Part shown: in pieces, positions 1 through 8,456 of the stretch
How the letters are laid out: each line of letters opens with the position of its first letter
Position numbering within the stretch: position 1 is the first letter of the stretch
Notes under the pieces: model-generated
The model's database searches: none
The model's input: only the letters and a program-made list of their open reading frames with translations
Told to the model about the DNA's origin: nothing
Source of the DNA: Streptomyces sp. LX-29
Lineage (GTDB): Bacteria; Actinomycetota; Actinomycetes; Streptomycetales; Streptomycetaceae
Direction: 5' to 3'
NCBI RefSeq assembly: GCF_029541745.1
Contig: NZ_CP089746.1
Location: 6,209,559 to 6,273,558 of the forward strand
Length of the DNA stretch: 64,000 bases
Made by a program: the position numbers and the translations under genes

Positions 1-1330
1 CGTTCATGGTCGAGCCCATGGCGTGCTCGCGGATGCCGAAGTGGATGGTGCGACCGTACGGGTCGGCCTCCGTCAGCGGGTTGCCCTTCGGGAGGAAGGA
101 CGACGACGGGTCGATGGTGGTGTTGTTCGAGCCCGCGAGGTCGGCGGAGCCGCCCCACAGCTCGGGGATGACCGCGCCCAGCGCCTTGAGAACGGTGCCC
201 GACGCCTTGCGGGTCGCCACGTCCTTGCCGGCCTCGAACTCCGGCACCGCGCGCTCCCAGCCCTCGGGCAGCTCGCCGGCGACGATGCGGTCGAACGCGG
301 CGGCGCGCTCGGAGTTGTTGTTGCGCCACTCCTGGAGCTGCTTGTCCCAGGCGGCGTGCGCCTCGCGACCGCGGTCGAGCACCGCGCGGGCGTGCGCCAG
401 CACCTCGGACTCCACCTGGAAGTCCTGCTCCGGGTCGAAGCCCATCACGCGCTTGGTGGCGGCGACCTCCTCGGCGCCGAGCGCCGAGCCGTGCGAGGCC
501 TCGGTGTTCTGCGCGTTCGGGGCCGGCCAGGCGATGATCGTGCGGGCGGCGATGATCGACGGGCGCTCGGTCTCGGCCTGCGCCGCCTTCATCGCGGCGT
601 GCAGCGCGTGCACGTCGAAGTCGCCGTTGGCGGCCTGCTCGATGCGCTGGACGTGCCAGCCGTACGCCTCGTAACGCTTGAGGACGTCCTCGGAGAAGGC
701 GGTCTCGGTGTCACCCTCGATGGAGATGTGGTTGTCGTCGTAGAGGGCGACGATGTTGCCGAGCTTCTGGTGGCCGGCGAGCGAGGACGCCTCCGCGGAG
801 ATGCCCTCCTCCAGGTCGCCGTCGGAGACGATCGCCCAGATGGTGTGGTCGAAGGGGGAGGCGCCCTCGGCGGCCTCCGGGTCGAACAGACCGCGCTCGT
901 AGCGGGCGGCCATGGCCATGCCCACGGCGTTGGCGATGCCCTGGCCGAGCGGGCCGGTGGTGGTCTCCACGCCGACCGTGTGCCCGTGCTCCGGGTGGCC
1001 CGGGGTCAGGCTGCCCCAGGTGCGGAAGGACTTCAGGTCGTCCAGCTCCAGGCCGTAGCCGGACAGGAAGAGCTGGACGTAGAGGGTCAGGCTGGTGTGC
1101 CCGGGGGACAGGACGAACCGGTCGCGGCCGATCCAGTTCGCGTCGGACGGGTCGTGCCGCATCAGCTTCTGGAAGAGCAGGTACGCGGCGGGCGCGAGGC
1201 TCATGGCCGTGCCAGGGTGGCCGTTGCCGACCTTCTGCACGGAGTCCATGGCCAGGACGCGAGCGGTGTCGACGGCCCGCTGGTCCAGTTCGGTCCATTC
1301 AAGGTCTGTGGTGGTCGGCTTTGTGCTCAC
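1..1330 (-). CDS. tkt: transketolase, N-terminal two thirds (runs off left edge)
   Basis: Transketolase is the thiamine-diphosphate enzyme of the non-oxidative pentose phosphate pathway; it moves two-carbon units between sugar phosphates in the cytosol. About 443 codons are present of a family length near 695; the C-terminus lies beyond position 1. In order I see the GNGHPG block near residue 35-40, a TPGHPE loop, GPLGQGIA, and the ThDP motif from SDGDLEEG to LGNIVALYDDN, ending in IREHAMG of the pyrimidine-binding domain. The GTG at 1330 leaves a short, typical N-terminus before the conserved region. The gene is divergent from ctaB. It probably leads a pentose phosphate operon outside the window (inference). 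Confidence 0.96.
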   Translation of the reverse strand, partial: MSTKPTTTDLEWTELDQRAVDTARVLAMDSVQKVGNGHPGTAMSLAPAAYLLFQKLMRHDPSDANWIGRDRFVLSPGHTSLTLYVQLFLSGYGLELDDLKSFRTWGSLTPGHPEHGHTVGVETTTGPLGQGIANAVGMAMAARYERGLFDPEAAEGASPFDHTIWAIVSDGDLEEGISAEASSLAGHQKLGNIVALYDDNHISIEGDTETAFSEDVLKRYEAYGWHVQRIEQAANGDFDVHALHAAMKAAQAETERPSIIAARTIIAWPAPNAQNTEASHGSALGAEEVAATKRVMGFDPEQDFQVESEVLAHARAVLDRGREAHAAWDKQLQEWRNNNSERAAAFDRIVAGELPEGWERAVPEFEAGKDVATRKASGTVLKALGAVIPELWGGSADLAGSNNTTIDPSSSFLPKGNPLTEADPYGRTIHFGIREHAMGSTMN

Positions 1331-1814
1331 CCTGAGTCAGGGCTCCTCTCCGCAATGTCGGGATGCCGGTGACTGTGCGCACACCGGACCGTGGTCGAGC
1401 CTACCCCCGGAACAACGCTCATCTTTTCGACGACGCCCCCCGGCGCCCAAGGCAACGAAGGCCGAAGACGGCACATATCCCGGCACATCCCGCGGGCGTG
1501 CGCGGGCGCATCTTCCAGACTGCCCGGCGGCGCCCCGCTTCGCCTGTCGGGCACCGCGCGGGGAGGCGTCGGGGGCAGACCGGGACACATCAGGGCGGAC
1601 CGGTGACGCGCCGTGATCGAAGCGTGGACGCTTCGTAGAGGCGCGGCGGGCCGACCAGGGGCTGAGCTGGGCGGACCGGGGGCCGCCCAACACGACCCCA
1701 CCCCCGCGACGGGCCGAGTATCCGCTACGTCTAAAGTGGCGTGGTACGCGCAAGTCTTTACCGGGCCTTCATGCCCGGTGCTTGCTTGTTCTGCTGCTTC
1801 TCTCAGGGGTGTGC
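1331..1814. promoter_or_regulatory. divergent intergenic region between tkt and ctaB
   Basis: This 484-bp region separates the two divergent starts and must hold both promoters. A perfect inverted repeat, CGAAGCG-TGGA-CGCTTCG, lies at 1618-1635. A small hairpin, CCGGGC/GCCCGG, lies at 1761-1778 just ahead of ctaB. No convincing gene was found here: the short open frames have no supporting codon pattern or recognisable protein. Which element is a promoter, operator or attenuator cannot be decided from sequence alone. Confidence 0.5.
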
Positions 1815-2768
1815 GTGACGGCCGTCGATTCCCGTCCTGCGGGGGTGCTCGCTGCGAGCACTGGTCACCGCCCGATCCACCGGCCGCTCGGGGCCCGGGT
1901 CAAGGCGTTCGTGGCGCTCACGAAGCCCCGCGTCATCGAGCTGCTGCTGATGACGACGGTCCCCGTGATGTTCCTGGCGGCCGAGGGCGTTCCCGACCTG
2001 TGGCTGGTGCTGGCCACCTGTATCGGTGGCTACCTGTCCGCCGGTGGCGCGGGTGCCTTCAACATGTACTACGACCGGGACATCGACGCGCTCATGGAGC
2101 GCACGTCGCAGCGCCCGTTGGTGACCGGCATGGTCACCCCGCGCGAGTGCCTGGTCTTCGCCTTCACGCTGGCTGCCGTCTCCACCGCGTGGTTCTGGTT
2201 CCTGGTCAACCCGCTGTCGGCGGCGTTGTCACTCGGGGCGCTGCTCTTCTACGTCCTCGTCTACACGATGTGGCTCAAGCGGCGTACCGCACAGAACATC
2301 GTCTGGGGCGGCATCGCCGGCTGCATGCCGGTCTTCATCGGGTGGTCCGCGGTGACCAACTCGGTCTCCTGGGCCTCCCTGATCCTGTTCCTCGTCATCT
2401 TCTTCTGGACGCCGCCGCACTACTGGCCGCTGTCGATGAAGGTCAAGGACGACTACGAGCGGGTGGGCGTGCCGATGCTCCCGGTCGTCGCGGGCAACAA
2501 GGTCGTGGCCCGGCAGATCGTCCTCTACAGCTGGGTGATGGTCGGCGTCTCGCTGCTGCTGTGGCCGCTGGGCTACACCGGCTACTTCTACCCGGTGGTC
2601 GCGGCCGTGCTGGGCGCCTGGTGGCTCAAGGAGGCGCACGCCCTCCAGGCGCGCGCCAAGGCGGGCGTCACCGGAGCCAAGCTCAAGGAGATGCGGCTCT
2701 TCCACTGGTCCATCACCTACGTCTCGCTGCTCTTCATCGCCGTGGCGGTCGACCCCTTCCTGCGCTGA
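1815..2768 (+). CDS. ctaB: protoheme IX farnesyltransferase (heme O synthase)
   Basis: CtaB, a UbiA-family integral membrane prenyltransferase, adds a farnesyl group to heme B to make heme O for the aa3-type cytochrome oxidase. The product is 317 aa with many hydrophobic helices. It shows the first Asp-rich prenyl-diphosphate motif (NMYYDRDIDALMERT, about residue 84-98) and the second conserved loop around DDYERVGVPMLP. GTG at 1815 is preferred because AGGGG at 1805-1809 is 5 nt upstream. An in-frame extension to 1782 would add an unlikely Leu-rich stretch. Its pathway partner ctaA (heme A synthase) lies 1.7 kb downstream on the other strand. Confidence 0.95.
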   Translation: MTAVDSRPAGVLAASTGHRPIHRPLGARVKAFVALTKPRVIELLLMTTVPVMFLAAEGVPDLWLVLATCIGGYLSAGGAGAFNMYYDRDIDALMERTSQRPLVTGMVTPRECLVFAFTLAAVSTAWFWFLVNPLSAALSLGALLFYVLVYTMWLKRRTAQNIVWGGIAGCMPVFIGWSAVTNSVSWASLILFLVIFFWTPPHYWPLSMKVKDDYERVGVPMLPVVAGNKVVARQIVLYSWVMVGVSLLLWPLGYTGYFYPVVAAVLGAWWLKEAHALQARAKAGVTGAKLKEMRLFHWSITYVSLLFIAVAVDPFLR

Positions 2769-2824
2769 GCGCCCCCGCGGGAGGCTCCGCGACGGCGCCG
2801 TCGGGTGCCTGACTCCGTACCGTT

Positions 2825-2857
2825 CCCGGGCGGGCTGATCTCATCGGCCCGCCCGGG
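2825..2857 (+). terminator. hairpin terminator after ctaB
   Basis: Perfect 11-bp arms CCCGGGCGGGC (2825-2835) and GCCCGCCCGGG (2847-2857) flank an 11-nt loop, 57 bp past the ctaB stop. There is no clear T-run, as is usual for Streptomyces terminators. Confidence 0.7.
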
Positions 2858-2937
2858 GGCGGTTCCGCGGGCGGAATCGGCGGGGGAACGGGGAAGGTGC
2901 CTTCCGTCTCTCATTACCGACGGGTAGCATCCGAGAC

Positions 2938-3303
2938 ATGGCAGACACCCAGCAGCCGGCCGCCACCGACGACCAGCCCGCCGCCCCGGACCGGCGCGTC
3001 GAGAAGCAGGCCAAGCGGCTCGCTCAGCAGATCACGGCCTTCGCCCAGAGCCACGGCGGCGGGGCTGACGGCCAGCTCGCGCACATCGGGCGCGGCGCCA
3101 CCCGGATCGCCCTGGTCGGCGCCGACGGCGAGTGGGGCAACCTGGTCGCCCGCTCCTACCAGACCGCCCAGCGCGCCGTGGAGCTCTCCGGAATCACCCT
3201 TCAGGACGATTTCGACGGAGAGCTCGCGGCCCGCGTCCGCACCGGCCGTTACGAGTGGACGCGCATGGCGGGCCAGCAGATCGGCGGCCCGAGCAACGGG
3301 TGA
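2938..3303 (+). CDS. conserved hypothetical protein, 121 aa
   Basis: A soluble 121-residue protein of unknown function. It has an Ala/Pro/Gln-rich N-terminus (about residue 1-20), then a predicted compact domain: helix (VEKQAKRLAQQITAFAQ), strand (RIALVGADGEWGNLVA), helix and an acidic C-terminal part (DDFDGELAARVRTGRYEWTRMAGQQIG). No signal peptide, membrane segment or catalytic motif is seen. Codon usage matches its neighbours, so it is probably a real actinobacterial gene. ATG at 2938 is the only sensible start in frame. I do not recognise a named family. Confidence 0.85.
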   Translation: MADTQQPAATDDQPAAPDRRVEKQAKRLAQQITAFAQSHGGGADGQLAHIGRGATRIALVGADGEWGNLVARSYQTAQRAVELSGITLQDDFDGELAARVRTGRYEWTRMAGQQIGGPSNG

Positions 3304-3415
3304 CGCCCCACGGCTGACACCGGCGGCGGGGTCCCGGCGGCGCCCGCACGGCGACACCTGAGGGCGCCCGGGCCCGTTAGTCCCGTCGCGGGGACCGACC
3401 GGCAGGGGAGACTCG

Positions 3416-4498
3416 ATGAGCTGCGCCGTGCACGCCGAGGTGGCCCTGCCGCCCCTCATCGACCAGCACAGCCACGGCGCGCTCCACGGCGAGCTGGGAC
3501 TGGGATCCTTCGAGGCGTATCTGGCCGCCGCCGCCGGCGCCACCGGCGCCCTGGCCCCCGCGGGCACCTCCTTCTTCGACAGCTGGACCGGCCTGGCGGT
3601 GCGCCGCTGGTGCCCCCCGCTGCTGGGCATCGAGCCCCACTGCACACCCGTCCACTACCTCGCCCGGCGCCGCGAGCTCGGCGCCTACCGCGCGGGGCGC
3701 CTGTTGCTGCGCGGGGCGGGCATCGCCGGCTTTCTACTGGAGTCAGGGGTGCCCAGCGAGCTCACCTCGGCGCGAGAGCTGGCCTCGGCCGCCGACGGCC
3801 GCGCGTACGAGGTGGTCCGCCTGGAACCGCTCGCCGAGCAGGTCGCGGACACCTCCGGCAGCGTCGACTCCTTCCTCGGCAACACCGCCGAGGCGCTCTA
3901 CTCCGCCGCCCAGCACGCCACCGCCTTCGCACTGAGCGCCTCCTTCGGCGAGGAGAGCCCGCCCGACCCACGCCAGGTGCGCCGTGCGGCCGGCCGCTGG
4001 CTGAGCGGACGCCGCACCGGGGCCCGGCTGGAGGACCCGGCCCTGGTCCAGCACCTGCTGTGGAACGCGATCGCCACCGGCCTTCCGGTGCAGCTGCACT
4101 GCGGCGACCCGCGACCGCTCAGAGGCTTCCTCCGGGCCACCGCCCGGCTCGGCACCGACCTGGTGCTGCTGCCCCGGGAGCCGCACCACCGCCAGGCCGC
4201 GCGGCTGGCGGGCGCCTTCCCGCACGTCTACGCCGACGTCGGACCGCGCCCCGCGGAGACCCTCCGCGAGGCGCCCTTCGGCAAGCTGCTGTTCTCCACC
4301 GGCGCGCGGGCGCTGCCCGAGCTGTATGTCACCGGTGCCCGGCTGTTCGTACGGGCCATGACCCGGCTGGCCGCCGAGTGGATCGCCGACGACGTGTGCG
4401 CCCCCGCGGAGGCGCGGCGGATCGTCGGTCTGGTCGCGGCCGGGACCGCGCGCCGGGTCTACCGGCTGGACGCGGTCGCCTCGGCCGCCACCGGCTGA
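3416..4498 (+). CDS. amidohydrolase-superfamily protein with altered metal-site residues
   Basis: A 360-aa cytosolic protein that resembles the amidohydrolase_2 TIM-barrel hydrolases. It has the N-terminal HxH metal signature (LIDQHSHG, about residue 17-22), LPVQLHCGD at about residue 224, a VYADVG strand, and a PELY motif followed by a typical C-terminal helix. Two expected active-site positions differ. The family HCxP-like His segment reads LLPREPHH, and the SSDA motif reads STGA, with Gly at residue 296 instead of Asp. The start has a good RBS (GGGGAG, 8 nt upstream). It overlaps ctaA convergently by 40 bp. The substrate is unknown; it may be a non-catalytic or repurposed member. Confidence 0.85.
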   Translation: MSCAVHAEVALPPLIDQHSHGALHGELGLGSFEAYLAAAAGATGALAPAGTSFFDSWTGLAVRRWCPPLLGIEPHCTPVHYLARRRELGAYRAGRLLLRGAGIAGFLLESGVPSELTSARELASAADGRAYEVVRLEPLAEQVADTSGSVDSFLGNTAEALYSAAQHATAFALSASFGEESPPDPRQVRRAAGRWLSGRRTGARLEDPALVQHLLWNAIATGLPVQLHCGDPRPLRGFLRATARLGTDLVLLPREPHHRQAARLAGAFPHVYADVGPRPAETLREAPFGKLLFSTGARALPELYVTGARLFVRAMTRLAAEWIADDVCAPAEARRIVGLVAAGTARRVYRLDAVASAATG

Positions 4499-5475
4499 AC
4501 CGCCGCGGGCTCGCCGCCCGGCGCGGGCAGCTCCGACGCGGCGGACTCGCCGGCCCGCTCACGCTGGGCGAGGAAGACCCGCAGCACGGCGATCCACACC
4601 AGGCAGGAGCCGAGCATGTGGGTGCCGACGACGAACTCCGGCAGGTGGGTGAAGTACTGCACATAGCCGACCACGCCCTGGAGGAGCAGCACCACCAGCA
4701 GCTCCAGCACCGCACGGCGCGGCGCCGCCGGCGCCTTGACCGCGCGCAGCGTGAACCAGAGCGCCACGGTGAGGCCCAGCACGATGTAGACGAAGTCCAC
4801 GTGCAGCTGGGTGATCTCCTGCCAGTCCAGCGGGATGCGGTGGACCTTCTTGGCGTCTCCGGCGTGCGGCCCGGCGCCGGTGACCACGGCCCCGACGACG
4901 ATCAGCACGGCGGTCGCCGCCACCAGCAGCCAGGTCAGCTGGCGCACCGGACGCGCGACCAGGTCACGCGGGTCGGCGTCGCCCTCCCGGGTGCGCTGCC
5001 AGGTGATCACCGCGACCGCGAGGAGCGCGGTGGACAGCAGGAAGTGCGAGCTGACGATGTACGGGTTGAGGCCGGTGAGCACGGTGATACCGCCCACCAC
5101 CGCGTTGCCCATGACGATCCAGAACTGCGCCCAGCCCAGTCGGGTGACCGCGCGGCGCTGCGGGGCGCGGGACCGGGCCGCGACGATCAGCAGCCCGACG
5201 ACGGCGGACAGCACATACGTCAGCATGCGGTTGCCGAACTCGATGACGCCGTGGATGCCCATGTCGGAGGTGGGCGTGAGGCTGTCGTCGGTGCACTTCG
5301 GCCACGTCTCACAGCCGAGTCCGGACTGGGTGAGCCGGACCGCGCCGCCCGTCACCACGATGACGACGGCCATCACGACGGTCGTGAGCGCGGCCCGCCG
5401 GACAAAGGCCGCGGAGGGCTGCCAGCGGCGGGCGATCAGCTCGAGGGGGTTCAGCGAATTCGGCACGGGCCCCAT
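4459..5475 (-). CDS. ctaA: heme A synthase (COX15/CtaA family)
   Basis: CtaA oxidises the C8 methyl group of heme O to make heme A for cytochrome c oxidase. It is an eight-helix membrane protein of 338 aa. Visible marks are the paired-Cys extracytoplasmic loop (GLGCETWPKC), the helix with IHGVIEFGNRML, and further helices carrying heme-ligand His in YIVSSHFLLS, QLHVDFVYIV and VGTHMLGS. The Pro/Ala-rich tail is dispensable-looking. ATG at 5475 is used; GTG at 5466 (four codons later) is an alternative, with the intervening GGGG as RBS. The 3' end overlaps the convergent amidohydrolase gene by 40 bp. Confidence 0.94.
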   Translation of the reverse strand: MGPVPNSLNPLELIARRWQPSAAFVRRAALTTVVMAVVIVVTGGAVRLTQSGLGCETWPKCTDDSLTPTSDMGIHGVIEFGNRMLTYVLSAVVGLLIVAARSRAPQRRAVTRLGWAQFWIVMGNAVVGGITVLTGLNPYIVSSHFLLSTALLAVAVITWQRTREGDADPRDLVARPVRQLTWLLVAATAVLIVVGAVVTGAGPHAGDAKKVHRIPLDWQEITQLHVDFVYIVLGLTVALWFTLRAVKAPAAPRRAVLELLVVLLLQGVVGYVQYFTHLPEFVVGTHMLGSCLVWIAVLRVFLAQRERAGESAASELPAPGGEPAAVQPVAAEATASSR

Positions 5476-5595
5476 CGTAAGCCGGAGCTTGTGCGGCTTT
5501 TCACGAGGGGGTCGGGAGGGCGGTCGCACCGCGCCTCCCGGGCAGCCGGCCCCTCCCGGGCAGCCGGCCCCCTCCCCGGCAGTCCGGGCCCGGGG

Positions 5596-6366
5596 CTACT
5601 CCCAGCGGAAGAAGCGCGCCGCCGCGCCCAGCCCCAGCACGGCCCACGCCGCGAGGATCCCCAGCTCGGCCCACGGCATCCCGGCCCCGTCGCGCAGCAC
5701 GTCGCGCAGCCCGCCGGAGAGCGCGGAGATCGGCAGCAGCTGGAGCACCGACTGCGCCGCGTCCGGGAACTTCTCCAGCGGCACCATGACCCCGCCGGCC
5801 ACCAGCAGCAGCAGGAAGACCAGGTTGGCGGCGGCGAGGGTGGCCTCCGCCTTGAGGGTGCCGGCCATCAGCAGCCCCAGCCCGGAGAAGGCCGCGGTGC
5901 CCAGGACCAGCAGCAGGACCACAGCCAGCGGGTTGCCGTGCGGCGACCAGCCGAGCCCGAAGGCGATCGTGGTCAGCAGCGCCACCTGGAGCGCCTCGGT
6001 GACCAGCACGGAGCAGGTCTTCGCGGTCATCAGCGCCCAGCGCGGCAGCGGCGAGGTGCCCAGCCGCTTCATGACGCCGTAGCGCCGGTCGAAGCCGGTG
6101 GCGATGGCCTGGCCGGTGAAGGCGGTGGACAGCACCGCCAGCGCCAGCACGCCGGGGGCCAGGAAGTCCACGGCCTCGCCGGCGCCGGTGTCGACGATGT
6201 CGACGGTGCTGAACAGCACCAGCACCAGCGCCGGGATGACGACGGTCAGCAGCAGCTGCTCGCCGTTGCGCAGCAGCATCCGGGTCTCGAGCGCCGCCTG
6301 GGCCCGGATCATCCGGCCCAGCGGGGCGGCCCCCGGGCGGGGCGAGAACGTGCCGGTGGCGGTCAT
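5596..6366 (-). CDS. ABC-2 type transporter permease
   Basis: A 256-aa membrane permease of an ABC exporter. It has about six hydrophobic helices in an ABC-2/DrrB-like layout: a cytosolic N-terminus with RMIRAQAALETRMLLRNGEQ, and the conserved RRYGVMKRLGTSPLPRWALMTAKT loop between membrane segments. Its ATG overlaps the TGA of the ATPase gene by 4 bp (ATGA), so the two are translationally coupled. The substrate is unknown; heme, a lipid or a drug are all possible. It lies upstream of ctaA on the same strand, with 120 bp between the stop and the ctaA start. Confidence 0.93.
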   Translation of the reverse strand: MTATGTFSPRPGAAPLGRMIRAQAALETRMLLRNGEQLLLTVVIPALVLVLFSTVDIVDTGAGEAVDFLAPGVLALAVLSTAFTGQAIATGFDRRYGVMKRLGTSPLPRWALMTAKTCSVLVTEALQVALLTTIAFGLGWSPHGNPLAVVLLLVLGTAAFSGLGLLMAGTLKAEATLAAANLVFLLLLVAGGVMVPLEKFPDAAQSVLQLLPISALSGGLRDVLRDGAGMPWAELGILAAWAVLGLGAAARFFRWE

Positions 6367-7289
6367 CCGCGCAGCTCCTTGCCGGTCAGTTCCAGGAAGA
6401 CGTCCTCCAGGGTGTGCCGCTCGACCGAGAGCCGGTCCGGCATGACGCCGTGCTGGGCGCACCAGGAGGTGACGGTGGCCAGCAGCTGCGGGTCGACCTT
6501 GCCCACCACCCGGTACGAACCGGGGGTCAGCTCGGCGGCGGCGGTGTCCGCGGGCAGCGCCTTGAGCAACGAGGCCAGGTCCAGGGCGGGGCGGCCGGTG
6601 AAGCGCAGGGTGTTCTCCGCGCCGCCGCGACACAGCTCCTCGGGGCTCCCCTGGGCGATCACCCGGCCGCCGTCGATGATCGCGACGTCGTCGGCGAGCT
6701 GTTCGGCCTCGTCCATGTAGTGCGTGGTGAGCACGACGGTGACGCCGTCGGCGCGCAGCTCGCGGACCAGGTCCCAGGTGGCCCGGCGGGCCTGCGGGTC
6801 GAGCCCGGCCGTCGGCTCGTCCAGGAAGACCAGCTCGGGCCGGCCGACGACGGCCATGGCGAGGGCGAGCCGCTGCTGCTGGCCGCCGGAGAGCCGCCGG
6901 TAGGGCGTGCGACCGCAGGACTCCAGGCCGAGGCGCTCGATCAGGGCGTCGACGTCCACGGGGTGTGCGTGCAGGGTGGCGGTGTGGCGCAGCATCTCTT
7001 CGGCGCGCGCGCCGGAGTACACCCCTCCGGACTGGAGCATCACGCCGATCCGCGGGTGCAGCTCCGTGGCGTCCGCGACCGGGTCCAGACCCAGCACCCG
7101 GACCGTGCCGGCGTCGGGTCTGCGGTAGCCCTCGCAGGTCTCGATCGTGGTGGTCTTGCCTGCTCCGTTCGGGCCGAGCACGGCGGTGACGGTGTGGCGG
7201 GCGACGGACAGGTCCAGGCCGTCCACCGCGGCCTTCGCCCCGTACCGCTTGACCAGGCCGACGACCTCGACGGCGGGCTCTTCTCGCAT
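6363..7289 (-). CDS. ABC transporter ATP-binding protein (DrrA-like)
   Basis: A 308-aa ATPase subunit of a two-component exporter. It has Walker A GPNGAGKTT near residue 38-46, ABC signature LSGGQQQRLALAMA, Walker B LVFLDEPTAGLD and switch His in VVLTTHYMDEAEQLAD. The C-terminal extension of about 90 residues is typical of the DrrA/daunorubicin-resistance class. ATG at 7289 (MREEPAVEVVGL) places the domain at the usual distance from the N-terminus; the upstream in-frame extension is Arg-rich and unlikely. It is coupled to the permease by ATGA and divergent from the suf operon. The drug-export class does not prove a drug substrate. Confidence 0.95.
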   Translation of the reverse strand: MREEPAVEVVGLVKRYGAKAAVDGLDLSVARHTVTAVLGPNGAGKTTTIETCEGYRRPDAGTVRVLGLDPVADATELHPRIGVMLQSGGVYSGARAEEMLRHTATLHAHPVDVDALIERLGLESCGRTPYRRLSGGQQQRLALAMAVVGRPELVFLDEPTAGLDPQARRATWDLVRELRADGVTVVLTTHYMDEAEQLADDVAIIDGGRVIAQGSPEELCRGGAENTLRFTGRPALDLASLLKALPADTAAAELTPGSYRVVGKVDPQLLATVTSWCAQHGVMPDRLSVERHTLEDVFLELTGKELRG

Positions 7290-7526
7290 GCCGGGAAGTC
7301 TACGAAGGGATCGCCGGGCACCTTTCCTCAGGGCCGCCCGGCCGCTGCGCACGCGGCCCGGCCCCGCCCCGGACCGGCGGGTGAGCCGAAGGGCGCGCGG
7401 CTGCCGAAAGGGAGAGCGCGCGGAGCCTGTGAGGAAACGAGCAGGTGAGCACGGTCGAGCTCGGCAGACGCCGAGGGCGCCCGGAGGCGAACCGAACCCT
7501 CAAAGGAAAGTGATCGTTTTCGCAGG

Positions 7527-7545
7527 TCAGGTTAGGTGTGCCTAA
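7527..7545 (+). promoter_or_regulatory. iron box (DmdR/IdeR-type operator) upstream of suf
   Basis: The 19-mer TCAGGTTAGGTGTGCCTAA matches the actinobacterial DtxR/IdeR/DmdR iron-box consensus (TTAGGTTAGSCTAACCTAA-like) at about 13-14 of 19 positions, including the outer TTAGG/CCTAA arms. It lies 72 bp upstream of the sufR start and about 240 bp from the divergent ABC gene. It predicts iron-dependent control of suf, the exporter, or both. Confidence 0.6.
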
Positions 7546-7603
7546 GTGATGCAGCACACCGGCGCCGCTCCCTTCGCGGCTTGTGCCCCCTTGGGGAATT
7601 ACG

Positions 7604-7617
7604 CAACAATGGCGTTG
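7604..7617 (+). promoter_or_regulatory. SufR operator CAAC-N6-GTTG over the sufR start
   Basis: CAAC (7604-7607), six bases, then GTTG (7614-7617) is the palindrome reported for Streptomyces SufR at its own operon. The last base is the G of the sufR GTG start. With AACAAT at 7605-7610 as a possible -10 and TTGTGC at 7581-7586 as a possible -35, a leaderless, autorepressed transcript is plausible (inference). Confidence 0.65.
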
Positions 7618-8456
7618 TGAAAAACGTGGGTGACGCTCCCGAAGGACCCGTGGCCGGGCCGGCCGCGCGGCCCCGAGCGACCGCGCCCGCGGCTGCCGCC
7701 TCGGCGACCGTCCAGGCGGCGTCCGCGCACGACGAGCAGCACGGCACCCGCAACCGGGTCGTCCGCTCCATCCTCGACCACGGCCCGTCCACCGCGGCCG
7801 AGGTCGCGCTCCGGCTGGAGCTCACCCAGGCGGCCGTGCGCCGCCATCTGGACTCCCTGGTCTCGGAGGGCGTCGTGGAGGCTCGCGAGAAGCGCGTCTA
7901 CGGGGCCCGGAGCCGCGGCCGCCCGGCCAAGGTCTTCGCGCTCACCGACTGCGGTCGCGACGCCTTCGACCAGGCCTACGACAAGCTCGCCGTCGAAGCG
8001 CTGCGCTGGATCGCGCAGAGCGCGGGAGGCGGGGAGCAGGGCGAGGCCGCCGTCGCCGCCTTCGCGCGGGCGAGGCTGGCCGCCCAGGCCGAGGGGTATC
8101 GCGCGGCCGTGGAGGCCGCCGCCCCCGACGGGCGCACCGAGGCGCTCGCCAAGGCGCTCACCGAGGACGGGTACGCTGCCACGGCGCGCAGCGCGCCGAG
8201 CCCCGAGTGGGGCGAGCAGCTCTGCCAGCACCACTGCCCGGTCGCCCACGTCGCCGAGCAGTATCCGCAGCTGTGCGAGGCGGAGACCGAGGTCTTCTCC
8301 CGTCTGCTCGGGACCCATGTGCAGCGGCTGGCGACCATCGCCCACGGCGACGGGGTGTGCACCACGTTCATTCCGCGCAGCGGCGCGCAGCCGAAGCACC
8401 AGACCAAGACCACCACAGCACCATCGACCAGCACGGCCGGGAGGAACCCCGAATGA
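7617..8456 (+). CDS. sufR: SufR-type Fe-S cluster-sensing repressor
   Basis: A 279-aa DeoR/ArsR-like winged-helix regulator. Residues about 37-95 form the HTH (GTRNRVVRSILDHGPSTAAEVALRL, LTQAAVRRHLDSL). The C-terminal half carries the Fe-S ligand cluster with Cys203, Cys207 and Cys220 (CX3CX12C). SufR represses suf when its [4Fe-4S] cluster is intact and releases it when the cluster is lost. GTG at 7617 is chosen over the longer frame because the operator and promoter lie just upstream and the added residues look non-coding. It heads the operon; its TGA overlaps the sufB ATG (ATGA). Confidence 0.95.
   Translation: MKNVGDAPEGPVAGPAARPRATAPAAAASATVQAASAHDEQHGTRNRVVRSILDHGPSTAAEVALRLELTQAAVRRHLDSLVSEGVVEAREKRVYGARSRGRPAKVFALTDCGRDAFDQAYDKLAVEALRWIAQSAGGGEQGEAAVAAFARARLAAQAEGYRAAVEAAAPDGRTEALAKALTEDGYAATARSAPSPEWGEQLCQHHCPVAHVAEQYPQLCEAETEVFSRLLGTHVQRLATIAHGDGVCTTFIPRSGAQPKHQTKTTTAPSTSTAGRNPE

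Noticed and set aside
1613..2812. Alternative frame ORF over ctaB
   Set aside because: Arg/His/Pro-rich shadow; CtaB in the other frame has complete UbiA motifs.
3610..6720. Plus-strand frame of about 1,000 codons
   Set aside because: It crosses the amidohydrolase gene and then runs antisense to ctaA and the ABC permease; low-complexity Arg/Pro content typical of a GC shadow.
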